Source: Bacillus cereus G9842
Lineage (GTDB): Bacteria > Bacillota > Bacilli > Bacillales > Bacillaceae_G
DNA: 64,000 bases
Direction of reading: 5' to 3'
NCBI RefSeq assembly: GCF_000021305.1
Contig: NC_011772.1
Coordinates: 1,712,001-1,776,000 of the forward strand
Both the position numbers and the translations under genes were made by a program. How positions within the stretch are numbered: position 1 is the stretch's first letter; each line of letters starts with the position of its first letter. The notes under the pieces are model-generated. The model had not been told where the DNA came from. It made no database searches and saw only the letters and a list, made by a program, of their open reading frames with translations. Shown here in pieces: positions 63,979 to 64,000 of this stretch.

Positions 63979-64000
63979 TTCATGATAGTAAATGGAAAAA

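Overview
The window is a low-GC chromosomal segment of a Bacillus cereus group bacterium (B. cereus, B. thuringiensis or a close relative). The diagnosis rests on an intact nheABC enterotoxin operon with a perfect PlcR box upstream, a cyclic di-AMP riboswitch in front of a KimA-type potassium transporter, B. subtilis-like DeoR and MntR operators, frequent TTG and GTG starts behind strong GGAGG-type ribosome binding sites, and AT-rich codon use. I found no tRNA, rRNA, CRISPR array or prophage.

Layout. 1-5.1 kb: the 3' part of a branched-chain amino acid operon (ilvB end, ilvN, ilvC, ilvD, ilvA), closed by a terminator shared with a small membrane protein on the other strand. 5.2-18.4 kb: mostly single-gene units (CapA-like protein, DUF554 protein, a Clp N-domain/acetyltransferase fusion, an MdtG-like exporter, an extradiol dioxygenase family protein, a lysophospholipase-like hydrolase, a LytTR regulator followed by a CoA transferase, MtaD, and a peptide-binding lipoprotein). 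Two adjacent genes here (GNAT and YunG-like) each carry one in-frame stop. 18.4-30 kb: an acetyltransferase, a two-component system followed by an M23 peptidase, the manganese importer MntH with an MntR box, TrhO, an unrecognised 491-residue membrane protein, a ketopantoate reductase paralogue, and riboswitch-controlled kimA. 30-34 kb: nheABC.

34-41.7 kb is a patchy accessory stretch: an M29 aminopeptidase, a membrane-anchored PAF-acetylhydrolase-like protein, two TetR regulators, an acetyltransferase, a CPBP protease, gene remnants, and two near-identical 29-bp operator-like repeats 3.5 kb apart. 41.9-46.9 kb is the deoxynucleoside salvage locus deoR / deoC-nupC-pdp-cdd with its operator and promoter readable. 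46.9-51.9 kb is an insertion island: an intact IS3-family element, then a type VII secretion LXG polymorphic toxin operon (small helical partner, a second partner broken by an in-frame TGA, LXG toxin with an HNH-like C-terminus, Imm33/DUF2185-like immunity protein), then a truncated IS3 orfA. The island is bracketed by two near-identical stem-loops of about 50 bases; one serves as the cdd terminator and the other is the left end of the truncated element.

52-64 kb returns to ordinary content: DUF2871 and CcdC-like membrane proteins, a UPF0291 protein, aminopeptidase P, a pentapeptide-repeat protein, an exporter remnant, a Met/His-rich multicopper oxidase lipoprotein facing a membrane protein with a His-rich tail, topoisomerase III behind a structured leader, a polytopic membrane protein, an ACR3/BASS-type transporter, and an FMN azoreductase with two plausible starts.

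The strongest candidates for a second look are the LXG island with its broken helper gene and stem-loop brackets, the duplicated operator-like repeat in the 34-38 kb accessory stretch, the long inverted repeat in the nhe leader, and the unrecognised 491-residue membrane protein.
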